A stretch of 64,000 bases of DNA from CAIVAT01 sp037133475 (GTDB taxonomy: Bacteria > Bacteroidota > Bacteroidia > Bacteroidales > FEN-979): positions 43,954-107,953 of the forward strand of contig JBAXOB010000008.1 of assembly GCA_037133475.1 (NCBI GenBank), in the 5' to 3' direction. The position numbers and the translations under genes were made by a program. A model generated the notes under the pieces. It ran no database searches, was not told the DNA's origin, and saw nothing but the letters and a program-made list of their open reading frames with translations. Positions 16,974-25,018 of this stretch are shown here, in pieces (the first letter of the stretch is position 1; every line of letters starts with the position of its first letter).

Positions 16974-19364
16974 ATGATAAAACACCTTCATGAAATAACC
17001 GGCAGCACGGCCGGAGGGAAAGCGCTGGGTCTGAAGACCCTGAAGGAGCTCGGTTTGCGCGTTCCGGATGCATTTGTGCTAATCCATCCTGAAGAAAACC
17101 TGGTCGACGACAACCTGTTGAAGCACCATTTGTCAGCCCTGGGTGATGGCCCTAAAGCCGTACGATCATCGGCCATGAGTGAAGACGGGAAAAATGCCTC
17201 CTTCGCCGGTCAGTTTGAAACCTATCTCGGCCTGAATACCTTTGAGGAGATCAAAGAGGCAATTGGGCAGTGTGTCCTTGCGGCCAATGCCGAAAGGGTC
17301 ATATCCTATTCGGGAAACCTGGTTTCAGACGCCGACCTGCGCATCTCCGTTATCCTGCAGAACATGGTGGAGGCAACGGTTGCAGGTGTCGTATTTTCAG
17401 TAAACCCCGTCAATAACCGGCATGACAAAGTGCTGGTCAATGCGGTCGCCGGGAACGGCGAAAGCCTGGTGAGCGGCATGAAGGACGCCCATCATTACGA
17501 AGTGTTCCGCAGCGGCTCCAATATCGGGTCAGAATTGGGAAAAGACGGTCATTTGCTCAACGAAAAGCTGCTTCTGGAGATCATTGAAGGTGCCCGCATC
17601 GCCGAGGATCACCTGGAACATCCTGTTGACCTTGAATGGGCGGTTGATGCCCAGGGTACCCTGCACTGGCTGCAGGTCAGGCCGGTGACCACAGTCAACG
17701 ATGTACATTTCAATGAGCTCGACACTGTCAGGGGACCCAGCGATGAAATCTGGACACTGGGTAACATCGGCGAGATGATGCCTGGCGTCGCCACTCCCCT
17801 CACCTATTCGGTTACCGCCGAGGCGATCGATTATGGAATGACCCTGTTGGCCCAGTGTGCCGGAGCCTTTAAACTCAAAGACCGCACCTCGCCCCGCTAT
17901 ATCCAGATGTTTTACAACAGGCTGTTCATCAACATGAGCCATATGATGGATTACCCTAAAAACGTATGGCTTAACACGGCTGAAGATGTACAGTTTGCCC
18001 TCAGCGGCAAGACCTTCCCCGGGATCGGGGCGAAACCCGAAGGGTTGCTGATCAGGAGGGTTTTTAACTTTTTCCGCCAGGTGATCAATACCGGAAATGC
18101 CGGGAAACACCTGGCAGCGCTCCGGAAACTTGAAGCCGGCTACACGATCGCCCCCACTGCCGACATGGTCCGGTTCCACGAAAATCTCGAAAAAGCGAGG
18201 ATCCCGATGGGGATCGGCTTTGGCCACCACCTGGGGACCTCCGCACAGTCGGGAACCCTCTATTCTGCCATCATGCGGATTATGACCGGGGATAAAGGCT
18301 GGCCTGCCGCTGCCGATCATCATATTGCCACGCTGTTCCTGCTCGATATCCCCGATATTGAAAGCGCGGATGCCGTCAAATCACTCGAACGCTTTGCCTC
18401 GCTGATCCGCAGCGACCGGCGGTTTGCCGAGAGGTTCACTACCATCCCCCCTGCCGAAGCCCTGCAGATCCTCCGGCACGACGCGCCACCCCAGATCAGC
18501 CGCCAGTTCAGTACCTTTATTGAACGGCATGGCCACCGGTGCGTCAGGGAATCGGAACTCAGGGAGAAAACCTGGGAAGAAAATCCCCAGCAACTGATAC
18601 AGACGTTGCAAACGCGCGTCAGGCTTGGCGAGATTCATCATGCCCACCGGGATAATTCAAAGGAGTTGAAGGTTGCCCTCGAGAGGATACCCCTTGTCAA
18701 GCGCACCATTATCAAAATGCTGGTTCCCACGGCCCGGAAAGCGGTTGCGCGAAGGGAAATCTCAAAGGCCTACTCGATCAGGATGGTGAATACCTTCAGG
18801 AAGAGCTACAGGATCCTGGCAAAACAAATAACCGATGCCGGATTGCTGGATGATGCCGACCAGGTCTATTTCCTTACACACGACGAGGTTGGACAGTTAC
18901 TGCGCGATCACAATCCCGCCTGGAAGACAAAGGCCGATAAACGCAGGGAATTATTGCCTGAAACGGATAAACTGCTTTTTAACGAGATCTGTTTTGGCAT
19001 ACCCGAGCCGCTGGACCAGGAGGCTGAAATTGAAATCCGTGAGGGGCAGCTGAAGGGAACCCCCGTCAGTAGCGGGATTGTTGAGGGAAAAGCCCGTATC
19101 ATCCACACCCTGGCCGATGCCGAATTGTTACAGGAGGGGGAGATCATGGTTGCCTCGTTCACCGATATCGGCTGGACACCCTATTTCAGCATTATCGCCG
19201 GACTGATCACCGAAATCGGCAGTCCGCTCTCGCACGGCGCCGTGGTGGCACGCGAATATGGCATCCCGGCTGTGGTTGGGGCAAAAGGAGCAAAAAAATT
19301 CATTGCTGATGGTGAATTGATCCGTCTCGACGGGAACCTTGGAATTATAGAAAAGGTTGTTTAA
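16974..19364 (+). CDS. PEP-utilising dikinase, rifampicin-phosphotransferase / YvkC-like
   Basis: Three-part enzyme of the PEP synthase superfamily, 796 residues. The N-terminal ATP-binding domain (about 1-310) has GGKALGLKTLKELGLRVP, VRSSAMSEDG near 64, SFAGQFETYLG, and the end signature LHWLQVRPVTT. A long middle region (about 320-690) replaces the usual linker and is where rifampicin phosphotransferases bind substrate. The C-terminal swivelling domain has the phospho-accepting His754 in GSPLSHGAVVAREYGIPAVVG. No C-terminal PEP/pyruvate barrel is present, so this is not a true PEP synthase. Probable reaction: ATP-driven phosphorylation of a small molecule via phospho-His. The open frame reaches 16908, but the ATG at 16974 starts the conserved fold after an AGAA-rich ribosome-binding site. 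The substrate is unknown and resistance to rifampicin is not implied. Confidence 0.82.
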   Translation: MIKHLHEITGSTAGGKALGLKTLKELGLRVPDAFVLIHPEENLVDDNLLKHHLSALGDGPKAVRSSAMSEDGKNASFAGQFETYLGLNTFEEIKEAIGQCVLAANAERVISYSGNLVSDADLRISVILQNMVEATVAGVVFSVNPVNNRHDKVLVNAVAGNGESLVSGMKDAHHYEVFRSGSNIGSELGKDGHLLNEKLLLEIIEGARIAEDHLEHPVDLEWAVDAQGTLHWLQVRPVTTVNDVHFNELDTVRGPSDEIWTLGNIGEMMPGVATPLTYSVTAEAIDYGMTLLAQCAGAFKLKDRTSPRYIQMFYNRLFINMSHMMDYPKNVWLNTAEDVQFALSGKTFPGIGAKPEGLLIRRVFNFFRQVINTGNAGKHLAALRKLEAGYTIAPTADMVRFHENLEKARIPMGIGFGHHLGTSAQSGTLYSAIMRIMTGDKGWPAAADHHIATLFLLDIPDIESADAVKSLERFASLIRSDRRFAERFTTIPPAEALQILRHDAPPQISRQFSTFIERHGHRCVRESELREKTWEENPQQLIQTLQTRVRLGEIHHAHRDNSKELKVALERIPLVKRTIIKMLVPTARKAVARREISKAYSIRMVNTFRKSYRILAKQITDAGLLDDADQVYFLTHDEVGQLLRDHNPAWKTKADKRRELLPETDKLLFNEICFGIPEPLDQEAEIEIREGQLKGTPVSSGIVEGKARIIHTLADAELLQEGEIMVASFTDIGWTPYFSIIAGLITEIGSPLSHGAVVAREYGIPAVVGAKGAKKFIADGELIRLDGNLGIIEKVV

Positions 19365-19437
19365 CCGGGATATTGATTGATTGATTAGCAACATCCGTGT
19401 TTCATACAAATCCTTTCCGGTATCCAATACCTATTAT

Positions 19438-19523
19438 TTAACCACAAAGTTCCCAATGGTTTACACAATGTACACAAAGAATTCATTGTGAACATTGTGC
19501 CTTCATGGTGTCATTGTGGTTAA
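19438..19523. repeat. 86-bp imperfect hairpin repeat (TTAACCACAA family)
   Basis: Two arms of about 42 bases, starting TTAACCACAAAG and ending CATTGTGGTTAA, are imperfect complements around a central GAATTC. The sequence is built of short ACACAA-type words. It lies in the 199-base gap between convergent dikinase and phosphatase genes and resembles the elements at 12399-12508 and 34098-34150. Confidence 0.7.
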
Positions 19524-19563
19524 TTTTGTTTTTTGAAATTAACCGTTAACAACATCTGAATGT

Positions 19564-20301
19564 TCAGTTTTCGAGATATTTTTGCCTGAGGGTCACCACA
19601 TCGGCCTGAAGTACAACTTCGACAAAAGTATGCAAACTGCCCGACGTACGGTTGATTTCATCCATTGCCGCCTCAAAATAGGCCGTGCGCACTTCCAGGA
19701 GAGGCCTGAGTATCTCCCCGTTCAATCCCGACTCCGTGACTTTCCTGATAATTTTATCGGTATAGGTCTTCCCAAAAATATTGGTGGCCATATAATCCTC
19801 CATGATATGGACCAATGAAACGCCCAGCGCGGTAAGCAGAAAAACAGTTGCCAGGCCGGTCCGGTCCTTGCCTGCGGCGCAATGGTAGACCAGGGGCAGG
19901 TCATCCGTGCCGGACAGGATTGCCAGGAACCTCCTGAAGTCCTCCTGGTGGGAGGTGATCATCCGCCTGTAATCTGCGATCAGCACGGTTTCCAGTCCTG
20001 CTGCATTATTTTCCTCCAGGAATTTTTCCGCCGTATCGCGTGCTGCATCGAAAATATCAATGTGGATGCTGTTTTTAACGGTAGCAACCTGCTTGTCCGG
20101 CCGGGCAGCAACCTCGCGGTGAGCCCGGAAATCGATGATGGTGGAAAGGTTCATCTCCTCCAGTCTGATGATATCCCCAGGCGTAAGATTGAAAAGATCG
20201 CCGCTGCGAAACAGCAGTCCCGGCTTGACCTTGCGGCCATCCACGGCAGGTATTCCGCCCAGGTCGCGGAAATTCATCTGGTTTGTTAAAATCGAGCCCA
20301 A
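19564..20301 (-). CDS. Tyrosine-protein phosphatase family protein (CX5R)
   Basis: A 245-residue protein with the N-terminal motif MNFRDLGG and the P-loop HCAAGKDRTG (about residues 138-147) containing the CX5R catalytic loop of the Y_phosphatase3/IphP-like family. The general-acid Asp is probably in the DIFD or DYRRM region upstream. It lacks a signal peptide, so is cytoplasmic. Substrates in this family include phosphotyrosine and inositol or phospholipid phosphates; none can be assigned here. The ATG at 20301 is used because homologous proteins normally carry a few residues before NFRDLGG; 20277 is an alternative. It is divergent from the MEMO-family gene and convergent with the dikinase. 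Confidence 0.85.
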   Translation of the reverse strand: MGSILTNQMNFRDLGGIPAVDGRKVKPGLLFRSGDLFNLTPGDIIRLEEMNLSTIIDFRAHREVAARPDKQVATVKNSIHIDIFDAARDTAEKFLEENNAAGLETVLIADYRRMITSHQEDFRRFLAILSGTDDLPLVYHCAAGKDRTGLATVFLLTALGVSLVHIMEDYMATNIFGKTYTDKIIRKVTESGLNGEILRPLLEVRTAYFEAAMDEINRTSGSLHTFVEVVLQADVVTLRQKYLEN

Positions 20302-20320
20302 GGATTGAGTGTGAAAATGA

Positions 20321-20353
20321 TTTGTAAAAGTACCTATAATTTTGATAATTTTG
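20321..20353 (+). promoter_or_regulatory. Promoter of the MEMO-family gene (TTTG-N21-TAATTTTG)
   Basis: TTTG at 20321-20324 and TAATTTTG at 20346-20353 with 21 bases between them fit the Bacteroidota promoter. A second overlapping TAATTTTG at 20337-20344 precedes it. The ATG at 20431 would have a leader of about 75 bases. Confidence 0.55.
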
Positions 20354-20430
20354 TTTATTGCAACCTGAACAACGCCGGGAATACCTGCAGAACAGCCTGA
20401 CTATCGCCCGGCCTGTCAAATCAAAACTGG

Positions 20431-21510
20431 ATGAAATATTGGTTTTCGGTGATATGTATGATTCTCCTTATCGGTGGAAAACCCGAACTGAAGGTCCGTA
20501 AACCGGTTGACGCGGTGGGGTTCGCCACGAATCCGCGGCAGATGGATTCGGTCATGAACCGCATCCTCAGGCTCCAGGGACAAAAGATCACCGGATCATG
20601 GAAATCCAATAAAATTTCCGGATTTACGAGTTGGAAAGTTGCCATCTGTCCGCATGATGACTACACCTATGCGGGATGGCTCTATCCTGCCGTGTTAAAA
20701 AATGTCAAAGCCAGAACAGTGATCCTCATCGGCGTTGCCCATAAGGCAAAAAAGTTCGGGCTTGAGGATAAAATGATATTTGACAGCTTTGACAGATGGA
20801 CCGAACCCTATGGCCCGGTAAGGATCTCCGCCCTGCGTGAAAAGATCATGAACCTCCTGCCCCCGTCAACCTGGCTGGTTCACGATTCGCTTCAGCAGGC
20901 CGAGCATTCGGTAGAAGCGCTGGTTCCCTTTCTCCAGTACTACAACAGGGACGTTGAGATCGTGCCGATCCTGGTTCCCTATATGTCATACAACAGGATG
21001 GAGGAACTCTCCTCATCCCTCTCCCTGGCGCTGTGGAAGGTTATCCGCCAGGAGGAACTTACGTGGGACCGCGATATTGCCATCGTCATCTCCAGCGACG
21101 CCGTTCATTACGGCGACCAGGATTGGGGAGGATCGGATTATGCGCCCTACGGGTGCGACAGCAGCGGTTACAAGCAGGCGCTTGCCCACGAACACGAGAT
21201 CATTCACAATTGCCTGCTGGGAGAACTTCAGAAGGCCAGGATCAGGAAATTCACCGGGTATACGGTCCAGGATACCAATTTCAGAACCTATAAATGGACC
21301 TGGTGCGGCAGGTATTCCGTTCCGTTCGGGCTCCTGACAGCTTTTCACCTTGAACAGCACCTGCGATCGAAACCTGTAAAGGGGACGCTCGTGGGCTACG
21401 GCAATTCAATCATGCAACAGGCGATCCCTGTTGAAGACCTTAAAATGGGAAAAACAGCCACGGCCGGTTTACATCACTGGGTCGGCTATACATCAATCGG
21501 TTACAAATAA
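20431..21510 (+). CDS. MEMO1-family protein with export-like N-terminus
   Basis: A 359-residue member of the MEMO1/AmrB family, structurally related to extradiol dioxygenases. Family motifs are ICPHDDYTYAGWLYPAV near 72, LIGVAHK near 100, QAEHSVEALVPFLQYY near 152 and SSDAVHYGDQDW near 215; the His residues correspond to the putative metal-site positions. The first 15 residues are hydrophobic (MKYWFSVICMILLIGG), which could be a signal peptide or anchor. It lacks an AMMECR1 domain and is 14 kb from the complete AmmeMemoRadiSam locus (34241-36948), so it is a second, divergent MEMO copy. osmC follows after seven bases. Function unknown. Confidence 0.82.
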   Translation: MKYWFSVICMILLIGGKPELKVRKPVDAVGFATNPRQMDSVMNRILRLQGQKITGSWKSNKISGFTSWKVAICPHDDYTYAGWLYPAVLKNVKARTVILIGVAHKAKKFGLEDKMIFDSFDRWTEPYGPVRISALREKIMNLLPPSTWLVHDSLQQAEHSVEALVPFLQYYNRDVEIVPILVPYMSYNRMEELSSSLSLALWKVIRQEELTWDRDIAIVISSDAVHYGDQDWGGSDYAPYGCDSSGYKQALAHEHEIIHNCLLGELQKARIRKFTGYTVQDTNFRTYKWTWCGRYSVPFGLLTAFHLEQHLRSKPVKGTLVGYGNSIMQQAIPVEDLKMGKTATAGLHHWVGYTSIGYK

Positions 21511-21517
21511 AAAAAAA

Positions 21518-21928
21518 ATGGCAACAGTAGAAACATACTATATCGGCGAACTCCGCACGGAGGCAACCCACCTTCGTTCCGGCAATAAACTCATCACGGA
21601 TGCCCCTGTCGATAACCAGGGCAAGGGTGAATATTTCTCCCCCACCGACCTGGTTGCAACCGCCCTTGGCAGCTGTATGATCACCGTAATGGGTATTGCA
21701 GCGCGGACGCATAAATTCGACATCGACGGCTCCAGGCTGGTGATCACCAAGATCATGACCAGCGAAGCTCCCAGGAGAATCGGGGAGATCGTCGTTGAGA
21801 TCACCTTTCCGGAGATCGAATATAGCGACCAGCAGAAGAAAATCCTGGATTATGTCGTTAAAACCTGCCCGGTCGCATTAAGCCTGCACCCTGACATAAA
21901 ACAAACCGTATCCCTGATATTCCGTTAG
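21518..21928 (+). CDS. OsmC family protein
   Basis: OsmC/Ohr-fold protein of 136 residues. These proteins use two cysteines to reduce organic hydroperoxides. Here PTDLVATALGSCMITVMG (Cys about residue 52) and KTCPVALSLHPDI (Cys about 117) place both cysteines correctly. The open frame runs back into the MEMO gene (21431), but the ATG at 21518 begins the fold and follows an A-rich stretch seven bases after the preceding stop, so the pair is probably one transcript. The generic YhfA-like subgroup is as likely as a true peroxidase. Confidence 0.88.
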   Translation: MATVETYYIGELRTEATHLRSGNKLITDAPVDNQGKGEYFSPTDLVATALGSCMITVMGIAARTHKFDIDGSRLVITKIMTSEAPRRIGEIVVEITFPEIEYSDQQKKILDYVVKTCPVALSLHPDIKQTVSLIFR

Positions 21929-22088
21929 GGAATTTTCATTCACGGTTACAATTCCTTAACGACCTGGCCGTTCAGAACGTACCGGGAGGAAAATCCATTT
22001 GCATTGCGTTATGGCGCCCTGCAAGGCATATATTTCGGATTTTCCCTGCGGATCCCTATTCTTTTTCAATAGATTCATTCTAAACAGT

Positions 22089-22096
22089 TATCTTTG
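22089..22096 (+). promoter_or_regulatory. -7 element ahead of the His/Cys-rich protein and TonB receptor
   Basis: TATCTTTG matches TAnnTTTG and lies 15 bases before the ATG at 22112. A TTTTTC run at 22062-22067, 21 bases upstream, is a weak -33 candidate. Confidence 0.4.
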
Positions 22097-22111
22097 CCCT
22101 TCATTCATTCT

Positions 22112-22426
22112 ATGAGCAGGATATCCCAATATACAGCATGGTTGCTCCTGGCAGTTTTTGGCCTGATCCTCACGCCGAAGGAGCTGATCCATGAATTTTA
22201 CCACCATGAGGATACTGCCTGCATGGCGGGCAACAGGCCGTCCGTTGAAGACCATCATCATCATTGTGAGATCCTGCAGCTTGCCAGCCTGGTCTATACC
22301 TCTCCCGGCAAGGTCACCTTAACTGTCTATAACTTTGACAGCAGGGAGATCATCCGCCCGGCAGCGGTTGCCGGACCGGTTTCTGCCCGGATCTATTTTA
22401 ACCTGCGGGCCCCTCCCCTGGTTTGA
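22112..22426 (+). CDS. Small His/Cys-rich membrane or exported protein, possible metal binder
   Basis: A 104-residue protein starting with a hydrophobic segment (YTAWLLLAVFGLILTP). It then has a cluster of potential metal ligands: HEFYHHEDTACM and EDHHHHCEI (about residues 29-58). The remainder is unremarkable. No family recognised. It lies 157 bases before a TonB-dependent receptor with ZnuD-like plug motifs, so a role in metal handling at the envelope is plausible. The open frame begins at a TTG (22094) within the -7 element, so the ATG at 22112 is used. Confidence 0.6.
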   Translation: MSRISQYTAWLLLAVFGLILTPKELIHEFYHHEDTACMAGNRPSVEDHHHHCEILQLASLVYTSPGKVTLTVYNFDSREIIRPAAVAGPVSARIYFNLRAPPLV

Positions 22427-22583
22427 TCATCCCCTGTCACAACCGGTATTTCCATATCCGGGCTCTTGCTCCCGGGTATGAATTTTGCGCTTTGGTCCCG
22501 AAACCAAGTAGTCGTGAAATAGTTAATCCCGGCAACAAGTTCCATTTTTTTTATCCATTTTACCTTTATTAACCACAAGGACC

Positions 22584-24917
22584 ATGTCATATATTGCCAG
22601 AAAATTCTTTTTCTCATTCGTTATATTGTTACTGTGCGCCACTACCCTCCTTGGTCAGGTCACACTGCGCGGGAAGGTCACTGAAAAAGCGACCGGTGAA
22701 ACGCTCGCCGGGGCAACCATCTTCATCCCCGACCTGAAAACAGGCGCCGCAACCAACAGCGAAGGGATATACCTGATCAGCAACCTGCCTAAATCAACCT
22801 TTCTGATCCAGGTAAGTTACGTAGGGTACATGGCTATTACCAGGACAGTTGACCTGAGGAAAACAACCACGGCCGATTTCGAAATGAGCGAATCGGCCAT
22901 TGAAGCCCAGGAGGTAGTGGTTACGGGCAATGCACTGTCGAGCGATAACAGCCAGAGCAGCATCTCCATTACCCCCATCGCTAAAAACCAGCTGTTAACC
23001 CTGCCTTCGACCAACCTTATCAATTCCATTGCCACGGTACCGGGGTTGTCGGAGATTACAACCGGCGGGGCGGTATCCAAACCGGTCATCAGGGGGCTGA
23101 GTTACAACCATGTCATCACCCTGAACGAAGGGGTACGCCAGGAAGGCAGCCAGTGGGGCGATGAACATGGCATCGAGATTGACCAGTTCTCCGCCGACCG
23201 GATCGAAGTATTGAAAGGACCTGCCAGCCTGTTTTATGGTTCGGATGCCATGGGCGGGGTTATCAATATCCTGGAGCCCAATCCCGCTCCGCTGAATTCG
23301 GTGAAGGGGGAAATGGCATCTCAGTTCTCGACGGGCAACAAACTTTTCGGCAACTCCCTGATGGCCGAGGGCAACCAGAACGGACTCATCTGGCGGATCC
23401 GCGGAACCTATAAGACAGCCTCCTCCTTCAGAACACCGGCTGAGTATGTCTATAACAGCGGTTTCTGGGAACAGGACCTGAGCGGCATGATCGGGTTAAA
23501 CAAGCGATGGGGCTACTCCCACCTTCATTTCAGTCTCTTTGACACAAAAATCGGCATTATCGACGGCACCCGCGATTCGACGACCCACCTGTTTACCAGC
23601 CACGACGGGAATACCGTCACACCTGATGAAGCCAAAAGCCGGGATATTGCAGTGCCATTCCAGCTGGTGTCGCATGAAAAACTGACCTCCGTTTCCAACT
23701 TTGTCATTAAAAACAGCCAGATCAGGATTAACCTCGGCTACCAGGTTAACGACCGGAAGGAATTTGCCGAAACCCCTCAATTGCCGGGTCTCTATTTCCA
23801 CCTCGATACCTGGACCGGCGATGCAAAATATACGCTAAGCCTTGCCAAATCCCTGGAACTGGTAGGTGGCCTCAGCGGCATGACCCAGACCAACCGGAAC
23901 AGGGGCATTGAATTCCTGGTACCCGATTACAACCTGCAAGATATCGGAGGATTTATTTACACAAAAAAAAGCTGGGAACGGTTCACTGTAAATGCCGGGT
24001 TGCGCTACGATTTCAGGCACGTGGAGGGAAAGTCCCTGTTCCTGGATGCCAAAGGAAAGCCGTCATTAACGGGAGACACACTATTTGCCGGGTTTAACGC
24101 CGATTTTTCAGCCGTTACAGGATCGGCGGGGATGACCTTTAAAATTAACCGTACATTCAACCTGAAATTCAATTTAGGCAGGGGGTTTCGCGCACCGAAT
24201 ATCGCCGAATTAGGTTCAAACGGCGTGCATGAGGGCACCTTCAGGTACGAAATCGGCAATGCGGCGCTGAAACCCGAGACAAGCCTGCAGATCGACGGGG
24301 AGCTATCGGCCAACACCAGTTACCTGAATGCTGTTTTCAATGGCTTTTACAACACCATCGACAACTTCATCTACTCCAGGACCAACGGTACTGAAAAAAG
24401 ACTCCAGAACGGAATCTGGTACCCGGTTTACCGCTATATCCAGGGCAATTCGGTACTGACGGGATTTGAACTGGAACTGGATATTCACCCGGTGGAGGCC
24501 TTACATCTTGATAACAATATTGATTATGTTTACGGCATCAACGCCTCCACGAAAATTCCGCTCCCGTTTATACCGGCCCTCCATTCGCAGCATGATCTGA
24601 AATGGGTTGCGAAAACAGGAAAAAAGAGTGTTTTGCAGGCTCCGTGGGTTGAAGCGGGAATTGAAATCCATTATGCACAAAAGCGGATCGATACATTTGA
24701 AACCGAAACCCCGGGTTATGTTTTACTGAATGCCTCGCTCGGTGCGGGGATAAAGGTTCAAAAACAGCACTGGACCCTCTTCATCAGCGGTAAAAACCTG
24801 ACCGACGTCAAATATTATGATCACCTGAGCCGGCTGAAACCACTGGGCATATACAATATGGGCAGGAATATCACTGTTGGCCTGCTGATCCCATTCGGAT
24901 TATATGAAGGGCACTGA
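22584..24917 (+). CDS. TonB-dependent receptor, ZnuD-like, with CarboxypepD-regulatory domain
   Basis: Outer-membrane transporter of 777 residues. A signal peptide (FFFSFVILLLCATTLLGQ) is followed by a carboxypeptidase-regulatory-like domain (about 25-105: VTLRGKVTEKATGETLAGA). The plug domain (about 115-230) includes PVIRGLSYNHV, RQEGSQWGDEHGIEID and EVLKGPASLFYGSDAMGGVIN. The beta-barrel runs to the C-terminus, with the GRGFRAPNIAELG motif near 535. The QWGDEHG-type plug motif is one I associate with zinc/metal receptors such as ZnuD; with the upstream His/Cys-rich protein this suggests metal uptake, but haem or other substrates cannot be excluded. Confidence 0.88.
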   Translation: MSYIARKFFFSFVILLLCATTLLGQVTLRGKVTEKATGETLAGATIFIPDLKTGAATNSEGIYLISNLPKSTFLIQVSYVGYMAITRTVDLRKTTTADFEMSESAIEAQEVVVTGNALSSDNSQSSISITPIAKNQLLTLPSTNLINSIATVPGLSEITTGGAVSKPVIRGLSYNHVITLNEGVRQEGSQWGDEHGIEIDQFSADRIEVLKGPASLFYGSDAMGGVINILEPNPAPLNSVKGEMASQFSTGNKLFGNSLMAEGNQNGLIWRIRGTYKTASSFRTPAEYVYNSGFWEQDLSGMIGLNKRWGYSHLHFSLFDTKIGIIDGTRDSTTHLFTSHDGNTVTPDEAKSRDIAVPFQLVSHEKLTSVSNFVIKNSQIRINLGYQVNDRKEFAETPQLPGLYFHLDTWTGDAKYTLSLAKSLELVGGLSGMTQTNRNRGIEFLVPDYNLQDIGGFIYTKKSWERFTVNAGLRYDFRHVEGKSLFLDAKGKPSLTGDTLFAGFNADFSAVTGSAGMTFKINRTFNLKFNLGRGFRAPNIAELGSNGVHEGTFRYEIGNAALKPETSLQIDGELSANTSYLNAVFNGFYNTIDNFIYSRTNGTEKRLQNGIWYPVYRYIQGNSVLTGFELELDIHPVEALHLDNNIDYVYGINASTKIPLPFIPALHSQHDLKWVAKTGKKSVLQAPWVEAGIEIHYAQKRIDTFETETPGYVLLNASLGAGIKVQKQHWTLFISGKNLTDVKYYDHLSRLKPLGIYNMGRNITVGLLIPFGLYEGH

Positions 24918-25018
24918 TAACAGGCCGGATAGTCAACCCTGAAACCAGGATAACGGTGATTTTATTTTCAGCTGGAAAGAAAATATCCGGCTTTGCCGGG
25001 AATGGTCTTCATGCAGGG

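Noticed and set aside
17529..18323. A 264-codon minus-strand open frame
   Set aside because: Antisense shadow of the dikinase gene with no domain or start context.
16974..19364. Rifampicin resistance gene
   Set aside because: The domain order matches rifampicin phosphotransferase, but so do YvkC and many enzymes of unknown substrate; nothing here indicates rifampicin.
21994..22055. Possible riboswitch upstream of the His/Cys-rich gene
   Set aside because: Only a nine-base inverted repeat (GGAAAATCC/GGATTTTCC) is present; no known riboswitch core was recognised and it lies upstream of the likely promoter.
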